Shown here piece after piece: positions 1 to 10,578 of a stretch of DNA of 64,000 nt (the first letter of the stretch is position 1; each line of letters opens with the position of its first letter). Under the pieces are notes generated by a model. The model was not told the DNA's origin. It ran no database searches and saw nothing but the letters and a program-made list of their open reading frames with translations. The stretch comes from Euryodendron excelsum (lineage: Eukaryota; Streptophyta; Magnoliopsida; Ericales; Pentaphylacaceae), in contig CM065393.1 in NCBI GenBank assembly GCA_033060915.1, forward strand, positions 1,872,501-1,936,500. The letters run 5' to 3'. A program made the position numbers and the translations under genes.

Positions 1-889
1 TTCAGGTGTTGGTTATGTGTAGGGAAGATATCCTAAGATCATCATCCTACCTCGCCCTTTCGGTACCTACATGTCTAATCACCCTTTGCTCACTCACTAG
101 AATAATCGATTACCATTGTCCACTTAGTATCCACTTTGGAGTTTCGAAAACAGGGTTTAGTCATCATTTTTTGGATGAATGATGTATGATGCAAGTTTGG
201 AAGAAATTTGAAATATGGAAGTCTTTGAAGGAGTTTGAAATAGAAACTTTGAGTTTATTGAAATTTTTGAAAAGGGGATTGGAGTTGAAATGGGAGTTAT
301 GACCGCACCATTTTAGGTTGCCTACGTATCTTGTTTGGTGAGAATCAGGTCATTCATAGTTTGGGTAAGAGCCTGATGGAAAATAAGCGTGTTAGGGCCT
401 TGGAAAGTTTGAAGACACTTTGAGGTCTTTGGAAAAGTTGAAAACACTTTGTGGTCTCGAAAGCTTTGGCTTAGAATGGGATAGCGGAGTGTTTTGAAAA
501 TGTTTTTGGATCAAATCAAGGAATTTTTGGTAAATGCTTTGAAGTAACTCAAGAGAGTTTGAAAGTGTTTTTGAAGTCTTGTTGTGAAAACCTTCGAGGT
601 ATGACTTTGGAATGTATTGATAAATTAGTTTTTGAAAGTGATTTTTGAAAACTGGTTAGGAATCCTAATATGGACAACCTTGGAAGTTGTTCTTGATATG
701 TCACATTCTTTTGGGGTCCCTAACCATAAGAGGGCAAGGGATACATTAGGCTTGTGATCCTTTGAAAACATTTTTGAAAATATCTTGAAGTTTTTGAAAT
801 CTTAAGAGGGTTGAAGGTTTTGGAAAAATGGGTAATGAGTATAGTTTGAAAGATTATCCAAAAAGGGTTTATGAGTTGGAACCTTGAAG

Positions 890-1110
890 CATATTAACTT
901 ATGTTAAGTTAGCTTATGATTAGGGGTGACCTAAGGTTAAGTTGGATTAGGGTTGACTAACTACAGTAGGGTTAACCCAAGGTTAAGATGACTTAGGGTT
1001 AACTGACTAGGGTTTAGTTAACCTAAGGTGGGTAAACTAGGGTCAAGTTAACCTAGGGTTGGTCAACTAGGGTTAGGTAACTAGGGTCAAGTTAACCTAG
1101 GGTAAATTGA
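890..1110. repeat. GGTTAACC/CTAGGGTTAA short-motif array in LTR
   Basis: A run of imperfect units built from AGGTTAACCT and CTAGGGTTAACT. The same array is longer in the other two LTR copies (38150-38530 and 48640-49020). GTTAAC and GGTTAACC are palindromic, so the run could fold locally. It resembles plant telomere repeat only in the AGGGTT core. Confidence 0.8.
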
Positions 1111-3629
1111 AAGATGATGTTGAAATGTTGTTTGATGCACTTTTGGAATGAGTTTTTGAAAAGCAAAACATGTTATGCAATGAACTTTAGTAAGGCATCT
1201 TTTTAAAAATCATTCCCATGAAAATTTTGATTCTAGCCAAGAGTATGGTTAGTATAGGTGGTGCTTGAAGACCATTTTAAGGAAGACTCCCTCATGGCCA
1301 TTATAACCATTATCTTGACAAGAGTGCAAATGTTCAAAAATCAACATGATAACAACTTTTTGAAGCACCATTTTTAATGCAAAGATGGAGAGAATGAATT
1401 TTTGGAAACCATCTTTGGAAAAAGGATTTTGAAAACCATTTTCCAAGGAGACCATTCCATCAAGAGAGGGTTCCTATGGTCAAACAAAAGGGAGACCACT
1501 CAAGAGAGAGCTCCATGGGGCCATTTCAACCACTAATCTTAAAAGAATAGAAACCTTGGAATTTGGAGAGCTTGAAAACAATTCTTATGCAAGTCAAAAT
1601 GCCATGATGCCAAAAAGAGAGTTAGAGGTTAGTAAGGGATCTTCTAGGGCATAATTTCTAAGGTCTCATCCTAAACTTCAAGGAACCAACTCTTGGAACT
1701 ATTTTTGAAAGAAATATAGAGCTTGGAAATGGTATGGAACTAAGAGTAATGTAAGCATTGTAGAACATGGTAATAAGCGTAAAAATTAAACCAAGCACAC
1801 AAGACATGATCAAAATAGTAATATGCAAGGGGTCATAATCACATACAAGATTTTTAGGCTACACCACATAAATAAGGGGCTCCTAGGCCATATCATCTTA
1901 AAGTAGGCTAGTGAGAGATTCCCCTACATGGTTGCTCTCACTTGCTTTCCTCTAGGTATGATCTAAGAGCCCTCTTAGCTCAAGCATGCAAGAATGGGGG
2001 GTTGAAGATGGGGATTAAAATAGAGAATAGCCTAAATAGGTTAGGAGGGAGAAGAGAAGAGTGAGGGGAGATAAAAACGTAAAAGGGATACCACCTTTTG
2101 CCTTCAACACACTTATAGTCTTCAATGGATGTCTTGATTGGAGCTTGAATGACTTTAAGAAGGCTCGAAGGGCTGGAAAGGAGTGTTTAGTGGTGTATAA
2201 GGCTTTATAGGTGAAGTGTATGGCCTTGAGGGAGGTGGAATCTAGCCTAAGTGTTGGAGGGGTGGAATATATATAGGGATTCGAGGTTGTGGAGTAGTTT
2301 CAGCAGAGCTTCGCATTAATTTTGGAGATAGGATATGCAAAGGGGGGGGGGTCTGGTATTTGTAGGCAATCTAGAACAGGCCTGGCGCATGTGCTACATG
2401 CGCTTGTCCAAAATTTGCCCTGGCGTATGTAGCACATACGCTAGTACTGTTCCATTGCCAGAATGACACGTGGCACCCATTGTACTGGTTAAATCCTGAC
2501 GGTTGACCGAACTTTGGTCGATTTGATCAAAATATGGGCATGTAGCATACGCTCCGTCACCGGGAGTGTTCATCTTAACTTTGTCTCGATAATTGCGCCA
2601 ACTGGGAAGGTTTCAGGGGAATCGGTTGCATCCACGATGTTCTCCTAGGGTTTCTCATGAACTTTTATGTTTTTGAAAAGTTTAAATTGTGTTCGGAAGT
2701 GCGGGATATCGTCTCGGGAAGTGTGCATGAAAGGACATCTTTGTGGAGCGTTTGTGATACGCTTCGAGGGTGGTCGAAAGTAGTTGTCTTTGTGTTGTGT
2801 GGTCGAGGTCTTCGGGAGGTGATACTTTTGGGAATTTCCAGATTTACGCATTTCTCAAGTCGTTTGACGGTGCGTTGCAATCAGGAAATCGAAGAAAAAA
2901 TCAACCTTGGCGGAGCATCTGTGAGACACTCCAAGGGTTTCTGAAAGTGGCATTGTTCAAGCCATACGATGGGAGGCTTTAGGAAGCGACCTATCCGATC
3001 AAGCCATACTGATGGAAAGATCTGTGGATGAACTTTCGGGAATTCCCTAATTTACGCGTTTCTCTTGTCAATTTACGGTGCGCTATAACCAGGGAATCCG
3101 GAGAAGAGACAATTTAGGCGGAGTGTCCGCGAGACGCTCCAGGAAACTTTTGTTAAGTTGTGGGTGTTTAGTGTCATAAAGTCCTCTTGAGGTTAAATAG
3201 GGGTGTGTGGCGAGACCCTCTATTCAAAATCTTAGGACCGGTGTTGTTTTGGGATACGTTCGGGCCGTTAGGGGCAAAATGGTCATTTTGGCTAGGTTTG
3301 TTTGAAAACGGTCCAGAATGGTTTGGCATGTTGTGTTAAACATGCCGGGTCATTTAGGGATGGTTTTGGGAGAGCCTTTCACCGTTCGGTGGCGTTTGTG
3401 CAGTGCTGAGGTGTTCAGGAGCAAAACGGTCATTTTGACCGGAGTTGGCCGGAATGGGACTAGAATTGGACCAAATGGCGTGCGGGGGATGCCTAATAGT
3501 TTGGTAACATTTTAGAAGGATGGACTTACCAATTTGAGGGATTTCGAACTTTCCCAAGACGTGTCTGGAGGCCCAAGGGGCAGGTTTGGTCATTTTTCAC
3601 CGAGTCGAGCTAGTAGGCGCCGGTGTTGA

Positions 3630-4000
3630 CTTAGGTGTTGGTTCCCGAGACTGCCCGATCTCAAGAAACTAACTGTGTGGTGTTGGTCCCTAAGAACGCC
3701 TGGTCTTAGAGAGCTACCTGTAGGGTGGTGTTGGTTCTTGAGAACGCCCAGTCTCAGAAAGCTACCTGTGAGGGTGATGTTTGTCTCCAAGAATGCCTAG
3801 CCTCGGAGAACTACCAAATGACGGACACTCTACATTGGCAGGCTAGCAGGCACCAGAAGTGAACCTTCTAGATTTTGATAAAGTGTTGGTCCCCTAGATC
3901 GCCCGATTTCGGGAAGCTACCTGGATGGCGTTGGTTTCCGAGACCACTCGGTTTGAAAAGCTGCCTGGAATGATGGTGCTTATGGCTCCAGCGGGCCCTT
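3630..4000. repeat. Minisatellite-like units in LTR U3 end
   Basis: Several diverged units of about 60-65 bases, each with a core like GAGACTGCCCGATCTCAAGA followed by an 'agctacctg' block. The same arrangement is present at 39715-40075 and 51770-52110 in the other LTR copies, so it belongs to the LTR and is not a separate locus. Confidence 0.65.
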
Positions 4001-4135
4001 GTGGGCCCAAGAAGCAACCAATTGATTGGATTGGAGATTGAAAGGCTCAACTTGAGCTTGCATGTGTTGTGGTGTTTGAAAATTGAAACCGGTCGGGCCG
4101 GAGATTGCTGAGCGGGCAAAAATGGGGTGCTTACA

Positions 4136-4155
4136 GCTGCCCCTCTTTTTCTGTC
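4136..4155 (-). other. Polypurine tract of Tat copy A
   Basis: On the minus strand the bases just before the LTR start read AAAAAGAGGGGCAGC, then TGTAAGCACC. A purine tract directly upstream of a TG-starting LTR is the expected plus-strand primer, and it fixes the minus orientation of the element. Confidence 0.75.
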
Positions 4156-5479
4156 TTTGCTTGTCGAAGGCAGAAAAATAACAAGGTAAGAATCCCCCAT
4201 TTTGGGCGCGAGGCGATTGGAGGGATGATGTGTCGGTGAGTTTGAAATGTTTTGGGGCCCCTTGTGGGTCGCCGATTTGGAAAGTTTTGGAATTTGAAAG
4301 CTTTACATTTCAGTCGGGAATTGGGTCACCGGTTTGACACGGTTCTGTCCAAGATATTTGATTCTTGAAAGTGAATATTGAAAGCTTGATTTTTGACCTT
4401 TGAAAAAGCCTAAGAAATAAATTTGAACTTTTGGTGGTTTGAAGACAGAACTTGGCGGGAAGCTAAATGGTCGGCGCATGTGTTACACGCGCTTGACCTG
4501 TTTTAGCCCTGGTGCATGTAGCACATGCACTGGTTCACATCTTGTGTTGGCGCATCTGCGACATCTGCCAGCCTGTTGGCTTTTAAACAGAACAGGTTCG
4601 CGTTTCCAGCACTGTGTGTTTGAGTTTTGAATTGAGTTCGGGATTTTCTCTCAAGGATTTTTGGGAGATTTCAACCAAGGGCCGCCAGGGGAGTCTCGTG
4701 TGACATCGAGTGCTCGCCGAAAACCGTCATCGGCGTCAGATTCTTGTCAGAAAGCTTGTTTTTTGCTGGAAATTTCAAAGGTTAGCTTTTTTGAAAACTT
4801 GTTGATTTTGGTGTGTTTATTTCCGTTTTTTGCAAATGATCAGTGTAGTCCTATGTTTTAAGATGTTTAGAGCACAATGTTTGGATTGTTTTTGTGATTT
4901 GGTGGAGTTTTGAGTGTGTTTTGGATGATTCTTCATGTTTGTGAAAGTGAGTTTCTTGTGGGACTCAAAAAATTGACCCTACAGGCTTGGGTATTGTGCT
5001 TTTATATGTGATTTTTGTACTAGGAACCTTAGAAAAATGTGAAGAACAACCGTATGAAATTTCATAATTTTCAGAAAAATTATAAATTTTTGAATTTTTG
5101 GAAATTACGAAAAATAGAAAAAATGAGTGAAAATTTGAAAATGGGTTCTGTTGGAGGCCGAAAAATTGTAGAATGTTCTTGGAAAATTTTGATGACATTC
5201 TCAAATGTTTTATGGATTTTCATGAAATTTTGGAAATAAAATGAGACCGAAAAATTTTGAAAAATCGAATGAACTGACCTAAAAATTGTGTTTGAGGAAG
5301 GGATGCGTACTGTAGAGGAAGGGATTGTTTTGATTGATGTGGTTGAAGGTTTGAAGTTGTCTTGGACTTTTTTTGTGATTTGTTAAATTTTGGGGTAGTG
5401 ACTTTTTAAGGCGAAAGTTTGCCGAAATTTTCAAAAATCTTACCTTGTAACTTAAAATTTCGGGGTAGTGACTTTTTAA
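4156..5479. other. Non-coding internal region of Tat copy A
   Basis: No credible gene on either strand. The sequence is rich in 'tttgaaa' and 'aaatttttgg' words. The only open frames are short low-complexity ones. Confidence 0.6.
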
Positions 5480-6395
5480 GGTAAAACAATTCTTTTTGAG
5501 AATATGGCTTTTAAAAGGGAAAGCTCAGACAAACTGAAATTTTTAGAAAATTTTTAGGAGTTGGATTTTTGAAGGAGAAAACCCCGAGAAGCCGATTTTA
5601 GAAAAACTTTGGAAAGAGGCTTTTGAAGGAGAAAGCTTGAGAAACTGGGCTAAAATTTAGAAACAAAACTTTTTTAGGGAAAAGCTTGAAAAACCATTGA
5701 AAACCTTTGAACCAGGGCTTTTGAAGGAGAAAACCCGAGAAACCGGTTTGAAAATTTGAAGATGCGACTTTTTGAGGAAAAAGTTCGGAAAACCGTTAGA
5801 AAATCCTTGGACCAGAGCTTTGAAGGAGAAAGCCCGAGAAACCGGTTTGGAATTTTGAAACGAGACTTTTTGAGGCAAAAGTTCAGAAAATCGTTAGAAA
5901 ACATTTAAAAACAGGGCTTTTGAGGGGAAAGCCCAAGAAACCGACTAGAAACCAAACTTTTTGAGGGAAAAACTTGAAAGCCGTTAGAAAATCTTTGAAC
6001 CAGGGCTTTTGAAGGAGAAAACTTGAGAAACCATTGAAATTGTTGAAATGAGACTTTTTGAGAAAAAAGTTTAAAAAACCGTTAGAAAACATTGAGAAAC
6101 AAGGTTTTTGAGGAGAAAGCTAGGGAAACCGGTTTGAAATTTGGAAGCCAAAATTTTTGAGAAAAAGCTTGAAAAACTGTTGAAAAATCTTGGGAACAGG
6201 GCTTTTGATGGAGAAAGCCCGAGAAACCGATTTGAAATTTGGAAGCCAAACTTTTTGCGAAAATGCTTGAAAAACTGTTGAAAAATCTTGGGAACAGGGG
6301 TTTTGATGGAGAAAGCCCGAGAAACCAGTTTGAAATTTAGAAACCAAACTTTTTTAGGGAAAAGCTTGAAAAGCGTTGAAAATCTTAAAACAGGG
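5480..6395. repeat. Tandem array, unit about 110 bp
   Basis: Eight to nine diverged copies of a unit containing GGAGAAAGCCCGAGAAACCG and a 'gcttgaaaaaccgttgaaaa' block. Spacing between matching words is about 108-114 bases (for example 5715, 5829, 6210 and 6318). It sits between the polypurine tract and the antisense PMD gene. The short Phe-rich reading frames across it are artefacts of the repeat. Confidence 0.85.
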
Positions 6396-6418
6396 ATAGA
6401 TGGGACCCTAGTCTATCC

Positions 6419-6582
6419 TCTTTTTTTCTTTTTCTTTTTTCTTTCATTTTCTTTTTTTTTTCTTTTATCTTTTTCTCTCTTCTTTGTTCTTCTTTTTTTA
6501 GCTTCTTTTTTTTCTTTTTCTCTTTGTTTTTTGTTCTTTTTTCTTTTTCTTTATTTTTTATTATTGTTTTTTTTCTTCATAT
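6419..6582. repeat. Long T/C-rich tract
   Basis: Almost pure pyrimidine (T with C) on the plus strand, hence a purine tract on the minus strand. It lies about 80 bases upstream of the PMD gene start and just before a CTTTCAG acceptor-like site at 6650-6659. It could act as the pyrimidine tract of an upstream intron of the PMD gene, or be simple sequence. Confidence 0.6.
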
Positions 6583-6660
6583 ATATACATTGACACATTT
6601 ATCCTTGTGCTTTTCATATACGGTGATTGATTGATTTTTGCATGTTGTCATTCTTTCAGG

Positions 6661-8601
6661 ATGTTCGAGGCTGGTGGTGACGGTCCTAACAGGAGGTGCC
6701 ATGGGAAGGCGCCACGGATAGAGCTTGAGGAGGGCCGTAACAGTCGGGGTAGCTCGGCTAGGGGCGGTAGCAAGGCTGGTTCTGCTCAGGACAATAGTCG
6801 GGGTGGCTCCGCTCGAGGAGGTAGCAGGAGTGGCTCTGCTCAAAGCGGCGGCAGGGTCGGTTCTCCTCGAGGCGGCCGTAGTGGGTCCTAGCAATCCTCG
6901 AGCAGGACAGCTTCCAGTGGTAGTTCTGTGATGGGACAGCCTTCGGTTGCTCTTGATGAGAGAGTGGAGGATGATGTTAATCCATTTGTGGACCTGCGGA
7001 TGGGGTATGGCATGGCTTCTGTTCAGGACAGGCAGAGGGATACTTCGTTTATAGATGATCAACTAGTGATTCCTAACATCTCGCTGCTACGAGACTTGGC
7101 GTTCCACCCGAGCTTATATTCATGCTATGGTCGGTTGCCATCATATACCCACAGTTCCTTTAGAGGGGCCAGTATTTCAGCCTTGAGGGCTATGCAGGCG
7201 TCAGCCCTATCTTATCAGGATTTCCTGCACCGGATTAGTTTTGGTGCCTTTATAACTCTACAAACAAATAGGCTTGATCACGGGATCGCTGTGGGGTTGT
7301 TGGAGCGATGGTTTGGGGAGACTGGGACCGTGCACTTGGTGGGTTTTGAGTTGGGACCTACTCCCGTCGACTGGGCCATTATTACTGGACTATTCTTCGA
7401 AGGGGTTCCGATTTCTTTACGGGATGTGCCTCTGGAGGAGGCCAGTCTTCTTGTGGGGTTGCTAGGGCTTGGAGGCTCGAGTTTCCCAGCTTCACTCTTA
7501 TGTTCAGCAGAGACAGCGTTTGCTTTCAAGCCCTCTCCAGCTGACTAGGTCATCATGAGGCACTGATTGGTGTTATTTGTCGTCTTTAGTTGCTTTTGCA
7601 ACAATAATAGGTCAACGGTTCCTTTGTCCCTAGTGAGCCTGGTAGCGGATCTGGATGCGCTAGACTACGTGGATTGGGGCGTCTTCACCTTTGCTTGCTT
7701 CTTATGAGGGATGAGAGTGAGAACATCCGGGGCCTGGGGGAGGTTGACGAGCTTTTGGCAGTTTCTGATATGGTAGAGCTATGAGTATTTACTTGTCCGA
7801 CGACCAGAGGTGTTAACGGCAATGCGTTCCTGCAGGCCACGAGGTGGGCTAGATAGCAGGTAGTCCAGTGGTCCTTGCTCACAGATTTTGTAGCCCTCCG
7901 GGCTAACTTAGAGTTGCTGAGGCCTCGAGATGTGACCTGGGCACCTTACCACCGGTCTTCCCAGTATGCCGATATGAAGGATGTCATTCTTTTATCCAGA
8001 TCGCGGGTCACCTTCCGGGGCCCTGTCTCGTGGGAGACATATTTGGGGGAGCGCCACTGGCGACAGCTTCACACTGACTTCCATGCAACCATGGATCCTC
8101 CTCAGTATATGTTTGGACTTTATCGGGCCAGGGTGGAGATCCCTTATATAGTCGGGGTTCCTAGCGAGCGCTTCCTTCTTCTGCTAGATGTGTACTACGA
8201 GGCTCATTTCAGGGCGAGGTCCATTGGTGCTTTCACTCAGTTGGACCTAGTGGTCAGAGGGTAGGTGGCTGGTCATGAGGTGGTGGAGTTGTGGCGTCGA
8301 GCTCAGGGCTTCGTTTCTGAGGAGGAGTATCTAGCAGCTTGCCAGGCACAAGATCAGTACCGTGTTGAGGTGGAGGCTTTGACTGCTTGCATATCTCTGA
8401 TAGAGGCTCGCTGGGTATGTTATTTATGATTCATCATTTTCATGTTCCTTGTGCATCTCCTGTGCTCTAACGCTAGCTCTTCTTCCTTTTTTCCTTTTCT
8501 TTGGTCAGGGTCCTTTTGATGCGGGAGCTTCCTCTAGCCAGCCTTCCCCATATGTGCCAGACCTGGGCGATTTTGATTTGGAAGACGACCTTGCTCCTTG
8601 A
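6661..8601 (+). pseudogene. Plant mobile domain (PMD) protein, decayed, antisense to gag
   Basis: The start at 6661 follows CTTTCAG. Residues 1-75 are Ser/Gly/Arg-rich low complexity. The PMD (aminotransferase-like, PF10536 type) follows, with blocks such as LLERWFGETGTVHL, TPVDWAIITGLFFEG and, later, LRPRDVTWAPY. Frame 1 runs to about 7835 with stops at 6889 (TAG), 7546, 7564 and two more near 7707 and 7770. A frameshift near 7835-7875 moves to frame 3, open to a TAG at 8262. The last part splices cleanly: exon end CGCTGG at 8414, GT at 8415, AG at 8507-8508, then an 89-base exon-like stretch ending in TGA at 8599-8601. PMD proteins are known from host silencing factors (MAIN/MAIL1) and from plant transposons. 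Lying between gag and the 3' LTR on the opposite strand, this matches the antisense additional ORFs known for Tat-lineage elements. It is non-functional as written. Confidence 0.8.
8415..8508 (+). other. Spliceosomal intron in PMD pseudogene
   Basis: A 94-base stretch between GCTGG|GTATGT and TTGGTCAG|GG, with a T-rich 3' half. Removing it keeps the reading frame (phase 0) and joins an Ala/Glu-rich tail to an acidic C-terminus ending in a stop. Confidence 0.7.
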
Positions 8602-10578
8602 GGCGCCCCTTTTTATCTGTTGACACTATTGTAGTTTGGTTAGATTGACTGTATTGTTTATGTTTTGAGGCCGCGTGTTAGCCCTTATGGTTGATGACTG
8701 TATGATGATTTTATGTACATTATTGCTATTACCTCTTTTTTTCATGAGACGATGATGTTTCTCTTTTCTAGTCTCATTTTGCATGCATGCATGCATGTGG
8801 AAATATGACAAATATGAATATAATCACAGGAGTACCAGAAATCATGACATACATAAGAAATGGTGGGTATATGCAAGTTTTAAATAGATGTGAAAATGTG
8901 GGTGCATTACTGCACATGTTCAGGTAAAACACACAGGCGTACATATGACTTTATAAAGACAGGTCTAGAGGTAGATTCTAATTTTCTGGGTGTTCACCGG
9001 GAACTGCCATTTCGGCCTCTTGTCCCTCCCTTGAAGGTTCCCTTCTCTATTATGGTCTTTTCTTGCCAGGATGAGATAGTAGTTGCCCCATTCCTAGGGT
9101 CTTCATTTTTCGATCCGACTCTCCTCTCTATTATTTGAGAATTTGTCATTCACTCGGGAACTAGTAGACTCTCTAGGTGACTCCCGAAGTAGCCTTTAGC
9201 AAAGTAGCGGGCAGTTTCCATCATCAATTCGAGAAGGCTTTATTTTGGACCGTAATACAGGCTAGGTTAAGGGTGAGAAATGAAAGGGTATTTAGGCTCA
9301 AACAATTTTTTCCCTTTTTTTTTTTACGGGGTTATAATAACCAGAACCACCTTAAGTAAGCTTTTACTGTTTTGTTCACTTTTTCTTTTTTGGATACCGC
9401 CATTTTCTTTTGAACTTGTTTAGACTAAGCAATCTTCCCCGATCTGAGGGGACTTTTTGTGGGTTGTAATGTAGCTAGGTTGTGGGTTTTTGAAAGGAAG
9501 GGTATTGAAGGCTCAAAGTGTTATGTTATTTCTAGGGTTTACAAGTGATCACCTTTTCAGATCTTTTCTTTTTGCCTATGGGCTTTTTTTTCTACCTCCC
9601 TCCCTTTTTCTTTCTTCTCTTTTTTGTACAAACTTGTGCCCATATAGGGCTCATCATTTCTTTCAGTTTTTGCCCCAGTATTCACCACTTGCACAATCTA
9701 TTGACTTTTAAAAGGCATCATATCAATCATCATCTCTTTTTTTTTTGTTGGTTTTTTTTGGGTATTGCATTGTTTCTCTCCTCTTTTGATGTATGAGGAT
9801 GCTTTCTTTCTCTCTGTGCTCCCATTTCGTTACTTTTTCCTCCGAATTTGTTTTCGTCTACTGTAGGGGGTGATCACCAGTATGGGTTTTCCGAAGGTAT
9901 ATGATTTTGCTAAAAAGGGGGTTTTTCAAAGGAGATTCTTTTAACTGTATGGTAGCAGAACAGATGGCCCCTCTTCCTTTCAAAAAAGATTGCTTAGTCT
10001 ATGAAGTTCAGTTTAAGAGTTTTTTGGCGTCATCCTTTGAAACAAACAGGTGTTAGCTTAATTGTTATGTTACTCGCACTTGCCCCAGTGTGGGGGGTGG
10101 TTCCTGGTTAGGGTGTTTAAATAAAAATCACTTGTGGTTTGAGTGGGTTGTTCAAAGGAATTACTTTGCTATTTAGGGAATTTGAAATGAGGGCTCCTCT
10201 TCCTTTCGAAGGTCTAACTGTTGACTGCTTTGCCATGGCATCCTCTGAGTGCCACCCTTTTCTGTGATTCGCTCCCTCTCTTTCCTTTCTTTAGCGCCTC
10301 CTCTCTTTGGATCAGGAACGATCCCCACAGATAAGGGTGCGCATACTATCCCCCTTTTCAATTCAAGGCATGACAATAAGAAGGAAAACTTCTAAGAAAG
10401 GGCAAATGCCGAAGATGATAAATGCAGACATCAAATTCTTTTTCTTCCATTTCAAAGGTTTTGTATACATGATGAGTTCTTGATTAACAAAATGTAAGAG
10501 TAGAATTGACAAAACAAAGTTGATAGGAAAGTAAAAGGCAAAGTTTGATAGAAGGACATCCCTTTGATATTCACTTCC
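8602..10578. other. Non-coding spacer between PMD gene and gag
   Basis: No pol-like reading frame on either strand. It matches parts of the complete copy: TAGCAAAGTAG at about 9200 with TAGCAAAGCAAC near 43358, and AGTGTGGGGGGTGG at about 10087 with the same string near 44279. This spacer is therefore family sequence and not unique DNA. It includes T-rich tracts at 9310-9330, 9585-9625 and 9735-9770. Confidence 0.65.

Larger units (their letters stand above)
1..4135 (-). repeat. 3' LTR of Tat copy A (partial)
   Basis: Homologous along its length to the LTRs at 36482-40230 and 46955-52354. For example, the stretch GGTACCTACATGTCTAATCA near 62 recurs near 36898 and 47370. By comparison with the complete copy about 350 bases are missing off the window edge. 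On the minus strand the LTR starts TGTAAGCACC (RC of 4126-4135). It keeps the segment around 1450-2880 that the 36482-40230 LTR has lost. A weak TATA-like motif lies near 2360 on the minus strand. Confidence 0.85.

Noticed and set aside
890..1110. Interstitial telomere
   Set aside because: Units are CTAGGGTTAACT-like and not TTTAGGG, and they recur at the same place in three LTRs.
5657..6347. Overlapping Phe/Ser-rich frames on the minus strand
   Set aside because: Artefacts of the 110-bp array, with the same phrases in several frames.
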